DNA of 37,971 nt from Alphaproteobacteria bacterium (GCA_009694085.1 SHVW01000014.1:1-37971); one strand, 5' to 3'; positions 19,858 through 29,979 are shown, counted from the stretch's first letter. A program made the numbers and translations. The notes: a model not told the origin generated them from the sequence alone.

Positions 19858-20925
19858 ATGGCGCTTGCCGCTGCAACCCTGAACGATCCTGAACGCGCCA
19901 CGGCCCAGCGCCGGCTGGATCGGCTGTGGCAGCGTGGCGTTGCGTTCCTTGGCGTCGAGCGCGCCATCATGGGCGGCGCCATGACCTGGGCTAGCGAGCG
20001 TAACCTGGTGGCGGCGATCTCCAATGGCGGCGGTTTCGGCGTGATCGCCTGCGGGTCGATGTCGCCGGCGCTACTGGCGGCGGAGATCAAAGCGACCGCT
20101 GCACTGACCCGGCGACCCTTCGGCGTCAATCTTATCGTCATGCATCCCGAACTCGACGGGTTGATCGAAGCTTGTTTGGTCGAGCGAGTGGGCCATGTCG
20201 TGCTCGCGGGCGGTCTGCCCGCGGGCGCCGTCATCCGGCGGCTGAAGGCAGGCGGTGCGCGCGTACTGTGCTTTGCGCCGACCCTGCCATTTGCGCGCAG
20301 GCTTGTGCGCGCGGGCGTCGATGCCTTGATCATCGAGGGCACCGAGGCAGGCGGTCATGTCGGCCCTGTCTCGACTAGCGTGCTGGCCCAGGAGATTTTG
20401 CCCGAACTGACCGAAGTGCCCGTATTTGTCGCTGGCGGGATCGGCCGCGGCGAAGCGATTGCGTCCTACCTGGAGATGGGCGCCGCCGGGTGCCAACTCG
20501 GCACGCGTTTCGTGTGCGCTCACGAATCGATCGCCCATCCGCGTTTCAAGCAAGCCTTTATTCGGGCGAGTGCGCGCGAAGCCTTGTCCTCGGTTCAACT
20601 CGATCCGCGTTTCCCTGTCATTCCGGTGCGCGCCTTGGTCAACGCGGCGACGCTGCGCTTTCTGGAGGTTCAGCGCGGTGTGATCGAGCGGTTCACCGGC
20701 GGCGCGCTCAGCCAGAAGGAAGCGCAGCTTGAAATCGAACGCTTCTGGGCCGGTGCGTTGCGTCGCGCCGTGGTCGATGGCGATGTCGAGAACGGCTCGC
20801 TCATGGCCGGCCAATCCGTTGGCATGGTCAAGCGCGAAGAGCCGACACGGATGATCCTGGACAGCCTGGTCGAGCAGGCGATCGACGCGCTCGTGTTGCG
20901 CGCGCGCAGCGGCATGGCCGACTAA
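19858..20925 (+). CDS. Nitronate monooxygenase / 2-nitropropane dioxygenase-like flavoprotein
   Basis: The 355-residue product has a TIM-barrel FMN enzyme pattern: GGAMTWASERNLVAAISNGGGFGVIA at the N-terminus, NLIVMHP, the catalytic-His motif IIEGTEAGGHVGP, FVAGGIGRGEAIASYLEMGAAGCQLGTRF, and GQSVGMV near the end. The family oxidises alkyl nitronates using FMN and oxygen; close relatives include FabK-type enoyl-ACP reductases, so the substrate is not certain. The ATG at 19858 follows the lysC stop by four bases. Its stop (TAA, 20923-20925) overlaps the likely ptsP start in TAATG, so lysC, this gene and ptsP form one transcription unit. Confidence 0.88.
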   Translation: MALAAATLNDPERATAQRRLDRLWQRGVAFLGVERAIMGGAMTWASERNLVAAISNGGGFGVIACGSMSPALLAAEIKATAALTRRPFGVNLIVMHPELDGLIEACLVERVGHVVLAGGLPAGAVIRRLKAGGARVLCFAPTLPFARRLVRAGVDALIIEGTEAGGHVGPVSTSVLAQEILPELTEVPVFVAGGIGRGEAIASYLEMGAAGCQLGTRFVCAHESIAHPRFKQAFIRASAREALSSVQLDPRFPVIPVRALVNAATLRFLEVQRGVIERFTGGALSQKEAQLEIERFWAGALRRAVVDGDVENGSLMAGQSVGMVKREEPTRMILDSLVEQAIDALVLRARSGMAD

Positions 20926-23185
20926 TGCCCCCCCGCCACGGGGTGGACAGGATCGCGACAGCTTCTCAAGCGTCTACGCAACGTCATGGCCGGGGCCGGG
21001 ACGGCGCAGCAACGGCTCGACCAAATCGTGCGCATCATCGCCGCCGACATGGTGGCGGAAGTGTGCTCATGCTATGTGCTGCGTGCGGGCGAGACGCTCG
21101 AACTGTTCGCCACAGAGGGCCTCAAACCCGAAGCCGTGCACAAGACGCGGCTGAGTGTCGGCGAAGGGTTGGTTGGCGATATCGCCGCTCATGCGCGCCC
21201 GCTGGCTTTGGCCGATGCCCAATCTAATCCGAATTTTGCCTACCGTCCCGAGACCGGCGAGGAGATCTACACTCCCTGATGGGCGTGCCGATAATCGGCG
21301 CTGGCCGCGTGCTGGGTGTGCTGGTCGTTCAGAACCGCACCCGGCGCAATTACACCGAAGAAGAGGTCGAAACGCTCGAAACCATCGCCATGGTGCTGGT
21401 TGAATTGGTGGCCGGCGGCCAGTTGATCGATCCGTCGGAGACGCTAGCGGCCGACCCCATGGCCGGATTGCAGCTGCGCCTGGAAGGCCTCAGACTGTCT
21501 GGCGGCCTGGCGATCGGCCGAGCCGTTTTGCACCAACCGCGCATCGTCATCACGCAGATGGTGGCTGAGGATCCGCAAGCCGAGCTGGACCGGTTGCGCG
21601 CGGCCGTTGCCGGGATGCGCTCCGCACTCGATGCCATGCTGGCCGCACCCGACGTGTCGGCCGGCGGCGAACATCGCGACGTGCTTGAGACCTATCGCAT
21701 GTTTGCCGAGGATCGCGGCTGGCTCGGCCGCATCCGCGAGGCGATTCAGACCGGCTTGACGGCCGAGGCGGCGGTGCAAAGGGTGCTCAACGACACGCGC
21801 ATACGCATGGGTCAGATCACCGATCCCTATCTGCGGGAACGCCTGCTTGATTTGGAAGACCTCAACAACCGCCTGCTCCAGCACCTGACCGGTGCCGTGG
21901 TCGGCGCGGCGCGCGAACTGCCGAACGATGTCGTGCTGATTGCCCGCTCCATGGGTCCGGCGGAGTTGCTGGACTACGACCGCTCGCGTCTGCGCGCGTT
22001 GGTCATGGAGGAAGGATCGGCGACCGTCCATGTCGCCATCGTGGCGCGCGCACTCGATATTCCCGTGCTGGGCCGTACGCGCGGCGTGATCGACAAAGTT
22101 CAACCCGACGATTTGATCGTGGTCGATGCCGATAACGGTCAGATCTTCCTGCGGCCGGGCGACGACGTGCTCGACAGTTTTCATCAGAACATGACCGCCC
22201 GCGAAGATCAGCGCCGGCATCACGCCGCACTCAAGGACCTGCCCGCGGTCACGCGCGATGGGTTTGCCGTCTCGCTCAATCTCAACGCCGGACTGCTGAT
22301 CGATCTTTCCAGCCTGGCCGTGACCGGCGCCGATGGGGTCGACCTTTATCGCACCGAAATCGCGTTCATGGTGCGCCCAGCCTATCCCAATGTGCGCGAA
22401 CAAACCGATCTCTACAGTCGCATCTTGGATCGTGCGGAAGGGCGGCCCGTGACTTTCCGTACCCTCGATGTCGGCTCGGACAAGAAGCTGTCCTACTTTC
22501 AGCACGATGACGATGAAAATCCGGCCATGGGGTGGCGTTCGCTGCGTATCGGGCTCGACCGTCCGGCGCTGTTGCGTCAGCAGGTCCGTGCCATGATCGC
22601 GGCAGCGGCGGGGCGTCCCTTGCGCATCATGTTTCCCATGGTCGCCGAGGTGGCCGAGTTCCGCGCGGCGCGCGAACTGGTATCGATCGAGCTCGATCGC
22701 GCTCGCACGAAGGGAACTGCCGTGCCGATGCGGCTGGAGCTGGGCGCCATGCTGGAAGTGCCGGCGCTGGCCTGGCAGCTCGACCAGCTATTGCCCCTCG
22801 TCGATTTCTTGTCGATCGGCAGCAACGATCTCATGCAGTTCCTGTTCGCCAGCGATCGCAGTAGCCCGCGCCTGTCCGACCGTTATGACCCGCTATCGCC
22901 GGCCGCACTCCGGCTGCTGGCCGATGTCGCGATGCGCGGCCCGGCGTGCCCGTCGCCCTGTGCGGCGAGATGGCGGGGCGCCCGATCGAAGCGATGGCGT
23001 TGGTTGGCTTGGGCGTGCGCAGCTTGTCCATGCCGGCGACCGCCATTGGCCCGGTCAAAGCAATGATCCGCAGCCTCGACCGCGGCGCGCTCGCCGCCTA
23101 TCTCGATAGCATCGTCGGGCGTGCCGACCATAGTTTGCGCGACCGCTTGCTGGCCTTCGCCCGGGATCATCGCGTGGCGCTTTGA
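20925..23185 (+). pseudogene. ptsP: PTS-Ntr enzyme I (EI-Ntr), interrupted by frameshifts
   Basis: EI-Ntr takes phosphate from PEP and passes it to the Npr/PtsN relay. The parts are all readable but in different frames. 20986-21279 holds most of the GAF domain (QQRLDQIVRIIAADMVAEV to PETGEEIY). 21279 to about 22935 holds the end of GAF (MGVPIIGAGRVLGVLVVQN), the EI N-terminal region, the phosphohistidine domain (His codon 22029-22031 in TVHVAIVARALDIPVLG) and the PEP-binding barrel (IGSNDLMQFLF). About 22940-23185 holds the C-terminus with the catalytic Cys (VALCGEMAGRP, codon 22961-22963). Adding one base near 21270 and one near 22920-22939 restores the frame. A third shift at the seven-C run 20928-20934 would join ATG 20925 to the GAF frame; otherwise ATG 20986 starts it. 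It may be real decay or a sequencing artefact. Confidence 0.9.
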
Positions 23186-23384
23186 CCGGCGTATGACGGT
23201 GCGACGTGCCAAGCGACTGAAGGCTTGTTTTGCCGCAATGCCTTGAATCAGTTGCCGAACTGCCGCCTATTTTGATAGAAATAAGGCGACAGACTGATCC
23301 AGGGGTTCGGGGGCGGTCGGTCCGGCCGTGACTGCTCGGCGATAACTATTTGGTATTGCAAGAGTTTTTCGGGACGAACTCGGT

Positions 23385-24812
23385 ATGGCAAGCAAGCCCC
23401 TTCAACGCTTGCAGAAAAAAGAGGCCCGACTTCTGCCGGGCGAAAACCCAAAACCGCGCTCGGCGGTCGGTGCTTTGCTGCGCCAGCGCCGGATGGAGCG
23501 TGGTCTGGGTTTGCGCGATGTGGCCGACCATATCCGCATCCGCTCGAACCATCTGGAGGCGATCGAGTCCGGCCGTTTTGAGGATTTGCCAGGCCGCACC
23601 TATGCGATCGGCTTCGTGCGCTCCTACGCGGAATGGCTCGATCTCGATGGCGAGGAAATCATCCGTCGATTCCGCGACGAGGCAGCAGGGCTAGGCGATG
23701 CAACAGCCCTGGTGTTTCCGTCGCCGGCGCCAGAGGGCAAGGTGCCAGGCGGCCTCGTTCTGATGATCGGTCTGGTCTTAGTTGCTGCGATCTATGGCGG
23801 ATGGTTCACCTTGTCGACGCGTAACATGGCGGTCGCCGATCTTGTGCCGGAAGTGCCGGAACGATTGAGTCAGTGGCTGGCCGAGCGGCGCACTGCCAGC
23901 GTTGTGGCCATACCGGGAGCTGGCGCATTGCCGCTGGACGTTCAGCGCCAGGCCGCGCCGGTGCCGCGGGTCGAACGGGCGAGCGAGGAGCTGCCTGCGC
24001 CGCCGGCGATACCGCCGCGATCGACGGCGAAGTCGACGCCAGCACCAGCGCCTCCAGCGGTCCAGACAACGCTGATTACGCCGCCGGTGCCCCAGGTTCA
24101 ACCCGTGGCTCCGGCGCCCATAGGCCTGGCTGCGCCGACCCAGGAAGTAGCGGTTGCCCCCGCGCGGGTGGTGCCGGAGCGTCCCAATCCGACGCCGAGC
24201 CGTCCGGTGGAAATTGCGTCTGCGCCGGCAACGCCTACGCCTCCGGCGGAAGCGGCGGTGCCAGTTGCTGCCGAGCCGGCGAGCCAAGCCGAGGACGACG
24301 ATAGTGAGGAGACGTCAACGCCGCCGCCGGAAACCACAAACGGCACCGCGCTCGCCGACAGTGCCCAGAACGCTCCGACCGGGCGTTTTCCGGGCATGGC
24401 CGATCTTGCTGACTCGAATGCTGAGCCGCAAGGGCGCTTGATCGCCGTCCGACCTCCGACGGTAGCGGCCCTGCCGCCGACGGCGATACAAATTCCTGCC
24501 CTGCCTGGCACGGCTATGGCGCCGGATGCCTCGGGCGCGCGCATCGTTATCCGCGCAACCGACGAGTGTTGGGTGCAGGTGCGGGATGCCGACCGTAACC
24601 CCATTATGACGCGGGTTCTCGTCCGCGGCGACGTCTATCGCGTGCCCAATCGGCCTGGCCTGACGCTTCAGGCCGGCAATGCGGGAGCCCTGGAGATTCT
24701 GGTCGATGGGTTGCCCGTGCCGGCCATCGGCCCGATAGGGTCGGTTCGACGCGATGTGCTGCTTGAGCCCGATCGCCTGCGCGTCGGAGGCATTCTTACC
24801 CTCGATCGTTAG
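23385..24812 (+). CDS. rodZ: RodZ-like cell-shape protein (HTH_25, transmembrane, DUF4115)
   Basis: RodZ links the MreB cytoskeleton to the inner membrane and morphogenetic machinery. The 475-residue product has the expected order. The N-terminal helix-turn-helix is at about 27-95 (VGALLRQRRMERGLGLRDVADHIRI, LEAIESGRFEDLPGRTYAIGFVRSYA), one membrane segment is at about 121-141, a long Pro/Ala/Val-rich periplasmic linker covers about 180-385, and a C-terminal DUF4115 beta domain follows from about 389 (ARIVIRATDECWVQVRDADRN, RGDVYRVPNRPGLTLQAGNAGAL). The linker is long for the family. The gene precedes ispG, an arrangement also seen in other Proteobacteria, and follows broken ptsP after 199 bases with no recognised feature. 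The ribosome binding site is weak. Confidence 0.9.
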   Translation: MASKPLQRLQKKEARLLPGENPKPRSAVGALLRQRRMERGLGLRDVADHIRIRSNHLEAIESGRFEDLPGRTYAIGFVRSYAEWLDLDGEEIIRRFRDEAAGLGDATALVFPSPAPEGKVPGGLVLMIGLVLVAAIYGGWFTLSTRNMAVADLVPEVPERLSQWLAERRTASVVAIPGAGALPLDVQRQAAPVPRVERASEELPAPPAIPPRSTAKSTPAPAPPAVQTTLITPPVPQVQPVAPAPIGLAAPTQEVAVAPARVVPERPNPTPSRPVEIASAPATPTPPAEAAVPVAAEPASQAEDDDSEETSTPPPETTNGTALADSAQNAPTGRFPGMADLADSNAEPQGRLIAVRPPTVAALPPTAIQIPALPGTAMAPDASGARIVIRATDECWVQVRDADRNPIMTRVLVRGDVYRVPNRPGLTLQAGNAGALEILVDGLPVPAIGPIGSVRRDVLLEPDRLRVGGILTLDR

Positions 24813-24826
24813 GAAGCCCGCGGCGC

Positions 24827-24855
24827 TTCTGCTCGCGTCCGAATTGAGCTATAAC
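24827..24855 (+). promoter_or_regulatory. Possible promoter for ispG
   Basis: A good -10 (TATAAC, 24850-24855) has a weak -35 candidate (TTCTGC, 24827-24832) at 17-base spacing in the 87-base gap between rodZ and ispG. A predicted start near 24862 gives a leader of about 40 bases. Confidence 0.35.
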
Positions 24856-24899
24856 GCCAATCATCCCGGGCCGCGAGGCCGAGACAAGGATTCGAAACC

Positions 24900-26012
24900 A
24901 TGAGCGTGCGCCCCTATCGCGATATCCAGCGACGGAAGAGCCGGCAGGTCATGGTCGGCAACGTCCCCGTTGGCGGCGGCGCGCCGATCACGGTCCAGAC
25001 CATGACCAACACATTGACCTCGGACGCGGCGGCGACGATCGCCCAGATCCAGGCGGTCGAAGCGGCAGGTTGCGACATCGTGCGCGTATCCTGCCCGGAC
25101 GAGGAATCCACGGCCGCGCTCGGCCAGATCGTCAAGGCCGTGCGCATCCCGATCGTCGCCGACATCCATTTCCACTATAAGCGCGCCATCGAGGCCGCCG
25201 AGGCGGGCGCGGCCTGCTTGCGCATCAATCCGGGCAATATCGGCAGCGCCGCCCGCGTGCGCGACGTGGTCAAGGCGGCCAAGGACCATGGCTGCTCCAT
25301 GCGCATCGGCGTCAACGCGGGCAGTTTGGAGAAGGACTTGCTGGACAAATACGGCGAACCTTGCCCGGAAGCGATGGTGGAAAGCGCGCTCGACCATGCG
25401 CGTATTCTGGAGGACAACGATTTCTGCGATTTCAAGATCAGCGTCAAGGCATCGGACGTCTTCCTGGCCGTGGCCGCCTATCAGGGCCTCGCCGAAGCGT
25501 GTGACTACCCGCTTCATGTCGGTATCACCGAGGCCGGCGGTCTGCGCTCGGGCACGGTCAAGTCGTCGATCGGCATGGGTTCGCTGCTGTGGGCCGGCAT
25601 CGGCGACACCATTCGCGTCTCGCTCTCCGCCGATCCGGTCGAGGAAGTGCGCGTCGGCTTCGACATGCTGAAGGCGCTCGGCTTGCGCCACCGTGGCGTC
25701 AACGTGATTTCCTGCCCGTCCTGCGCGCGCCAGCAATACGACGTGATCAAGACGGTGGAACGCCTGGAACAGCGGCTCGCCCACATCACCACGCCGATGA
25801 CGCTGTCGGTGATCGGTTGCGTCGTCAACGGCCCGGGCGAGGCGCGCGAAACCGATATCGGCTTTACCGGGGGCGGCAATGGCACCCACCAGGTTTACGT
25901 CGCCGGCGTGCCGCATCATCGGCTGAAGGACGAGGATATCGTCGACCACCTCGTCCGAATGGTGGAACAGAAGGCCGCCGAGATCGAATCGGCAAAAGCC
26001 GCCGCTCAGTAG
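24900..26012 (+). CDS. ispG: 4-hydroxy-3-methylbut-2-en-1-yl diphosphate synthase (flavodoxin)
   Basis: IspG is the [4Fe-4S] enzyme that reduces methylerythritol cyclodiphosphate in the MEP isoprenoid pathway. The 370-residue length is that of the short bacterial form. The motifs are [22 protein letters not shown] near the N-terminus, the TIM-barrel NPGNIG, and the C-terminal cluster ligands CPSCAR and [15 protein letters not shown] (24886-24890) lies nine bases before the ATG. It is 17 bases upstream of the hisS start, so the two are co-transcribed. Confidence 0.97.
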   Translation: MSVRPYRDIQRRKSRQVMVGNVPVGGGAPITVQTMTNTLTSDAAATIAQIQAVEAAGCDIVRVSCPDEESTAALGQIVKAVRIPIVADIHFHYKRAIEAAEAGAACLRINPGNIGSAARVRDVVKAAKDHGCSMRIGVNAGSLEKDLLDKYGEPCPEAMVESALDHARILEDNDFCDFKISVKASDVFLAVAAYQGLAEACDYPLHVGITEAGGLRSGTVKSSIGMGSLLWAGIGDTIRVSLSADPVEEVRVGFDMLKALGLRHRGVNVISCPSCARQQYDVIKTVERLEQRLAHITTPMTLSVIGCVVNGPGEARETDIGFTGGGNGTHQVYVAGVPHHRLKDEDIVDHLVRMVEQKAAEIESAKAAAQ

Positions 26013-26029
26013 CTTCGAGGAGTCCCGAT

Positions 26030-27274
26030 TTGCCCGCGTTGCAGCCCGTTCGGGGCACGCACGACCTGTTGCCCGAAGACAGCCGCCGCCATCGCCGCGT
26101 TGGCGATCTCGCACGCGCCTTGGCGGAGCGCTACGGCTTTGCCGAGATGTCGACGCCGATCTTCGAATTCACCGACGTGTTCGCGCGCGGTATCGGCGAG
26201 GCAACCGATATCGTCAGCAAGGAGATGTACACCTTCGCCGACCGCGGCGGCGAGCACATTACGCTCCGCCCGGAGAACACGGCCGGCGTGGTTCGGGCCG
26301 TAATCTCCAATGGGCTGCAACAGCACCTCCCGTTGAAATACTTCTATCAGGGTCCGATGTTTCGCTACGAGCGGCCCCAGAAGGGCCGCCAGCGCCAGTT
26401 TCATCAGATCGGCATCGAGTTGATCGGTGTGGCCCAGCCCCAGGCCGATATCGAAGTCATCGCGCTCGGCTGCGACATCATCGATGGGCTTGGGTTCGGC
26501 GCCGATGTGACGCTCGAACTCAACACGCTCGGCGACGGCGAAAGCCGCCAAGCCTATCGGGCGGTGTTGCTGGACTATCTCAACGGCCATCGGGCCAAGC
26601 TGTCGAAAGACAGTCTCGATCGGCTCGAGCGCAACCCCATGCGCATTCTGGATTCCAAGGACGAGGGCGATCGCCGGATCGTGGCGGATGCGCCGGTCTA
26701 TTCCGACCACCTCAACGCCGCCAGCCGCGATTTCTTTGCCCATGTGACGGCGGGGCTGGACGCGCTCGGCATTGCCTATGCGATCAATCCGCGGTTGGTG
26801 CGCGGGCTCGATTATTATTGCCACACCTGTTTCGAATTCACGACCACGACACTCGGTGCCCAGGGCACCGTGATGGGCGGCGGTCGCTATGACGGGCTAT
26901 TTGCCATCATGGGCGGGCCCGACACGGCCGGCGTAGGTTGGGCCGCCGGTATCGAACGGTTAGCGATGATGCTGGCGGAAACGCCGGCTGCGGCTCGTCC
27001 GATTGCATTGGTACCGATCGGCGAAGCGGCGGAACGCCGTGTGCTCATACTGGCCCATCAGTTGCGGCATGCTGGCTTTGCCGTGGAGCATGGCTATGGC
27101 GGCAATGTCGGCAAGCGCATGAAGCGGGCGAACAAGGTCAATGCGCGCGCCGCCGTTCTGATCGGCGACGACGAGCTGGCACGCGGGACGGCCACCCTGC
27201 GCGACCTCGATACGGGCGCGCAGGTCGCGGCCCCGCTCGATACCCTCGCCGAGGCCCTGGCCCAGTTTCGCTAG
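26030..27274 (+). CDS. hisS: Histidyl-tRNA synthetase
   Basis: HisS charges tRNA-His. The product is 414 residues from a TTG start at 26030 with the ribosome binding site GAGGAG (26017-26022) at seven-base spacing; there is no ATG near. The class II motifs are clear: [13 protein letters not shown] at the start, [12 protein letters not shown], motif 2 [26 protein letters not shown], the histidine-specific [15 protein letters not shown], and motif 3 [16 protein letters not shown]-terminal anticodon-binding domain starts at about 325 and includes [23 protein letters not shown]. The TTG start may lower translation. Confidence 0.97.
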   Translation: MPALQPVRGTHDLLPEDSRRHRRVGDLARALAERYGFAEMSTPIFEFTDVFARGIGEATDIVSKEMYTFADRGGEHITLRPENTAGVVRAVISNGLQQHLPLKYFYQGPMFRYERPQKGRQRQFHQIGIELIGVAQPQADIEVIALGCDIIDGLGFGADVTLELNTLGDGESRQAYRAVLLDYLNGHRAKLSKDSLDRLERNPMRILDSKDEGDRRIVADAPVYSDHLNAASRDFFAHVTAGLDALGIAYAINPRLVRGLDYYCHTCFEFTTTTLGAQGTVMGGGRYDGLFAIMGGPDTAGVGWAAGIERLAMMLAETPAAARPIALVPIGEAAERRVLILAHQLRHAGFAVEHGYGGNVGKRMKRANKVNARAAVLIGDDELARGTATLRDLDTGAQVAAPLDTLAEALAQFR

Positions 27275-27297
27275 CCGGGCAGGGGAGACGGCCGGTC

Positions 27298-28371
27298 ATG
27301 AGTATTAATCTCGATAGCAAACTCGAACGGGTGCTTGCGCGCCACCAAGAGTTGTCGGTGCGGCTCTCGGCCGAGGCGCCGCCGGACGCGCAGGAATTTG
27401 TGCGTCTGTCCAAGGAATACGCCGAGCTGACGCCGGTCGCCGAAACCATCGGGCGCATCCGCAAGGTGCAGTCGGATCTGGCTGGGCTGGACGAGATGCT
27501 GGCATCGGGCGATGCGGAGATGGCCAAGCTGGCCGCCGACGAGCAGACCCAGCTTAAATCCGAGTTGCCGGCGCTTGAGCGCGCGCTCAAGGTCATGCTG
27601 CTGCCCAAGGACGAGGCGGATGCGCGCAACGCGATCCTGGAAGTGCGTGCCGGAGCCGGCGGCGAGGAGGCGGCCTTGTTCGCGGCCATGTTGTTCGACA
27701 TGTATCGCCGCTATGCCGAGGGCCATGGCTGGAAATTCGAGATGCTGGGCGTGTCGGAAACCGGGATTGGCGGCTACAAGGATGCGACCGCCTCCATCAC
27801 CGGGCGCAACGTGTTTGCGCGGCTGAAATTCGAATCGGGCGTCCATCGTATCCAGCGCGTGCCCCAGACCGAGGCGAGCGGCCGCATCCACACCTCGACC
27901 GCAACCGTCGCCGTGCTGCCCGAGGCGGAAGAAGTCGATGTCCATATCGAGGACAAAGATCTGCGTATCGACGTGTTTCGTTCCTCCGGTCCGGGCGGCC
28001 AGTCGGTCAATACCACGGACAGCGCGGTGCGCGTCACCCATCTGCCCACCGGACTCGTGGTGCAGCAGCAGGATGAGAAGTCGCAGCACAAGAATAAGGC
28101 TAAAGCGCTCAAGGTTCTGCGCGCCCGGCTCTATGAGCGTCAACGCATGGCCCAGGAGGCGGAGCGCGCGGCGAAGCGCAAGAGCCAGGTCGGCACCGGC
28201 GAGCGTTCGGAGCGCATCCGCACCTATAACTTCCCCGATGGTCGCGTGACCGATCACCGCATCAAGCTGACCTTGCACAAGATCGAGAAGGTGTTCGGCG
28301 GCGACGCGCTCGATGAAATCATCGACCCGCTGATCTCCGAGGACGAAGCGGCGCGGCTGGCGGACCTGTAG
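27298..28371 (+). CDS. prfA: Peptide chain release factor 1
   Basis: RF1 ends translation at UAA and UAG. The product is 357 residues, with ATG 27298 behind AGGGGAG (27281-27287). The GGQ peptidyl-hydrolysis motif is in [17 protein letters not shown], and the stop-codon-reading region (domain 2) carries [20 protein letters not shown]. Its stop overlaps the prmC start by one base (TAGTG), which fits coupled synthesis of the factor and the methylase that modifies its GGQ glutamine. The presence of RF1 matters for the amber-interrupted gene at 33917-35056: amber is read as a stop in this genome unless suppressed. Confidence 0.97.
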   Translation: MSINLDSKLERVLARHQELSVRLSAEAPPDAQEFVRLSKEYAELTPVAETIGRIRKVQSDLAGLDEMLASGDAEMAKLAADEQTQLKSELPALERALKVMLLPKDEADARNAILEVRAGAGGEEAALFAAMLFDMYRRYAEGHGWKFEMLGVSETGIGGYKDATASITGRNVFARLKFESGVHRIQRVPQTEASGRIHTSTATVAVLPEAEEVDVHIEDKDLRIDVFRSSGPGGQSVNTTDSAVRVTHLPTGLVVQQQDEKSQHKNKAKALKVLRARLYERQRMAQEAERAAKRKSQVGTGERSERIRTYNFPDGRVTDHRIKLTLHKIEKVFGGDALDEIIDPLISEDEAARLADL

Positions 28372-29237
28372 TGAGCCCCGATCCCGGCGGCAACGCGACG
28401 GTTGCAGCTGTGTTGGTCGAGGCCGCGCGGCGCTTGACGGCAGCCGGCATCGCCGGTGCGCGGCTCGACGCGCGGTTGCTGCTTGCCCACGCGCTCGGCG
28501 TGGCGCCGGACGAAATCATGGCTCGCCGGGGCGATCGGCCGACCGAGGCCGTTGCCGTCGATTTCGAGCGCTTGCTCGTTCGCCGCTTGGCACGCGAGCC
28601 GGTGTCGCGCATTCGCGGCCGGCGTGAATTCTGGAGTCTGGAGTTCGAGATCGGACCGGATACGCTCGACCCGCGACCGGACAGCGAAACATTGATCGAA
28701 GCGGCTCTCGCCTGCTTGGCCGATCGCGGCGCGCCCTGGCGCATCCTCGATCTCGGCACCGGATCGGGCTGTTTGCTCCTGGCCATGCTGTCGGAGCTGC
28801 CGGCGGCCACCGGGGTGGGGATCGACCGAGCATCGGGCGCATTAGCCATCGCTGCCGCCAATGCCCACCGGCTCGGCCTGGATAGGCGCTGCCGTTTCCT
28901 CTGCGGCGACTGGGCTGCGGGGCTTGCCGGCCGGTTCGACCTGATCGTCGCCAACCCACCCTATATTCCGAGCGCAGACATCGCAGCGCTTGAGCCGGAG
29001 GTGCGGGACCATGATCCCGTTCTAGCGCTGGCCGGCGGGGTGGATGGACTCGACGCCTACCGGGCGATCGCCGCGGAACTGCCCCGGCTGCTGGCTGTCG
29101 AAGGCCGAGCCGTGCTCGAACTGGGTAACGGACAGGCCGAGCCCGTAGCGAAGATTATGGTGGAGGCGGGCCTGGTTCTCTCCGCCGTAAGGCCCGATTT
29201 GGCTGGGGTGGCCCGCGCCCTGGTTGTTGGCTGTTAA
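28371..29237 (+). CDS. prmC: Release factor glutamine methyltransferase
   Basis: PrmC (HemK) methylates the GGQ glutamine of release factors. The 288-residue product starts at GTG 28371, overlapping the prfA stop by one base. The N-terminal helical domain (about 8-85) contains ARLDARLLLAHALGV and REFWSLEFEIGPDTLDPRPDSE. Motif I DLGTGSGCLLLAML and the catalytic NPPY (IVANPPYIPSADI) are intact. The C-terminal ALELGNGQAEPVAKI-like stretch is typical (here AVLELGNGQAEPV). Confidence 0.96.
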   Translation: MSPDPGGNATVAAVLVEAARRLTAAGIAGARLDARLLLAHALGVAPDEIMARRGDRPTEAVAVDFERLLVRRLAREPVSRIRGRREFWSLEFEIGPDTLDPRPDSETLIEAALACLADRGAPWRILDLGTGSGCLLLAMLSELPAATGVGIDRASGALAIAAANAHRLGLDRRCRFLCGDWAAGLAGRFDLIVANPPYIPSADIAALEPEVRDHDPVLALAGGVDGLDAYRAIAAELPRLLAVEGRAVLELGNGQAEPVAKIMVEAGLVLSAVRPDLAGVARALVVGC

Positions 29238-29280
29238 TGTCCAATGCCGGGCGCGCCGAGCAGATTTGCAAAAAAAACAC

Positions 29281-29309
29281 TTGGAATAGCGTTGCTTACC
29301 CAGTAGTTT
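29281..29309 (+). promoter_or_regulatory. Possible promoter of the DUF4167 gene
   Basis: TTGGAA (29281-29286) and TAGTTT (29304-29309) are separated by 17 bases, just after an A-rich tract (29270-29278). This would give an unusually long leader of about 165 bases that contains three small hairpins. Confidence 0.4.
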
Positions 29310-29325
29310 GTTTGGTGTGGTGAGA

Positions 29326-29372
29326 GAGCCGAGATGGCTCCACATCCCCAGGGGGGATGGCCCGGATAGGGC
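29326..29372 (+). other. Hairpin-rich leader upstream of the DUF4167 gene
   Basis: Three hairpins follow each other with almost no gap: GAGCC/GGCTC (29326-29330 with 29336-29340), CATCCCC/GGGGATG (29343-29349 with 29353-29359, three-base loop) and GCCC/GGGC (29360-29363 with 29369-29372). No T-run follows, so they are not a terminator. They may be a structured mRNA leader or part of a separate small RNA; no known family is recognised by eye. Confidence 0.45.
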
Positions 29373-29484
29373 AAAGACACCCGCTGAACGCCTGATAGAA
29401 CAAGCATCGCGGTGAAGGGCCGCGCGGCGTACCGGCAAACATCACACGATCAACCCTCGACCAAAGCGAGCGACAGTGCAGACC

Positions 29485-29979
29485 ATGAGACAAGGTCCTC
29501 ATCCCAAACGAATGCGTGGCCGCGGCAATGGCGGCGGTCACGGTGGTTCCCATGGCGGTCAAGGCGGGGGTCAAGGCGGCGGCGGCCATAGCGGCGGCGG
29601 CCAAGGGCGCAAGCCCCATTTGCCGCTCCGCTTGCAAACCTTCGATAGCAACGGCCCCGAAGTTCGCATTCGCGGCAACGCCTATCAGGTTTACGAGAAA
29701 TACCTGCAACTCGCCCGCGACGCCGCGGCTGCCGGCGACCGCATCGCGGCGGAGAACTATCTCCAGCATGCGGAACATTATTTCCGCATCATCAACATGG
29801 CCCCGCCCGAGGGTCAGCCGGTTCAACCGGGCGCCATGGCCGGTCAACCCCAACCGAATGGCCACATGCAGCGTCCGGCCCATCTGGGCGGCGCCGGCTT
29901 CGGCATGGACGAGCAACAAGACAGCGCGGGTGAGGGCGAGCAGCCGCCAACCCCGCGGATGCCGCCGATCGCCGGCTAG
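29485..29979 (+). CDS. DUF4167 family Gly/Arg-rich protein
   Basis: The product is 164 residues from ATG 29485 (MRQGPHPKRMRGRG); GTG at 29476 would add three residues. The basic, Gly/His/Gln-rich N-terminus (about 8-42, repeated HGG/QGGG units) resembles RNA-binding RGG-like tails. It is followed by the family core LRLQTFDSNGPEVRIRGNAYQVYEKYLQLARDAAAAGDRIAAENYLQHAEHYFRI at about 50-110 and a disordered Pro/Gln-rich tail. In Alphaproteobacteria this gene usually sits between prmC and clpB, as here. The function is unknown; RNA binding is inferred from composition only. Confidence 0.9.
   Translation: MRQGPHPKRMRGRGNGGGHGGSHGGQGGGQGGGGHSGGGQGRKPHLPLRLQTFDSNGPEVRIRGNAYQVYEKYLQLARDAAAAGDRIAAENYLQHAEHYFRIINMAPPEGQPVQPGAMAGQPQPNGHMQRPAHLGGAGFGMDEQQDSAGEGEQPPTPRMPPIAG

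Noticed and set aside
17718-20342. An open minus-strand frame of 874 codons covering ubiG and the antisense of lysC and the nitronate monooxygenase gene
   Set aside because: Only the last 264 codons (from ATG 18512) match a family, UbiG. The rest is antisense to two well-conserved genes and is open because of GC-rich third positions.
23186-23384. A tRNA or promoter in the ptsP-rodZ gap
   Set aside because: No cloverleaf, CCA end or convincing pair of promoter hexamers could be found by eye.
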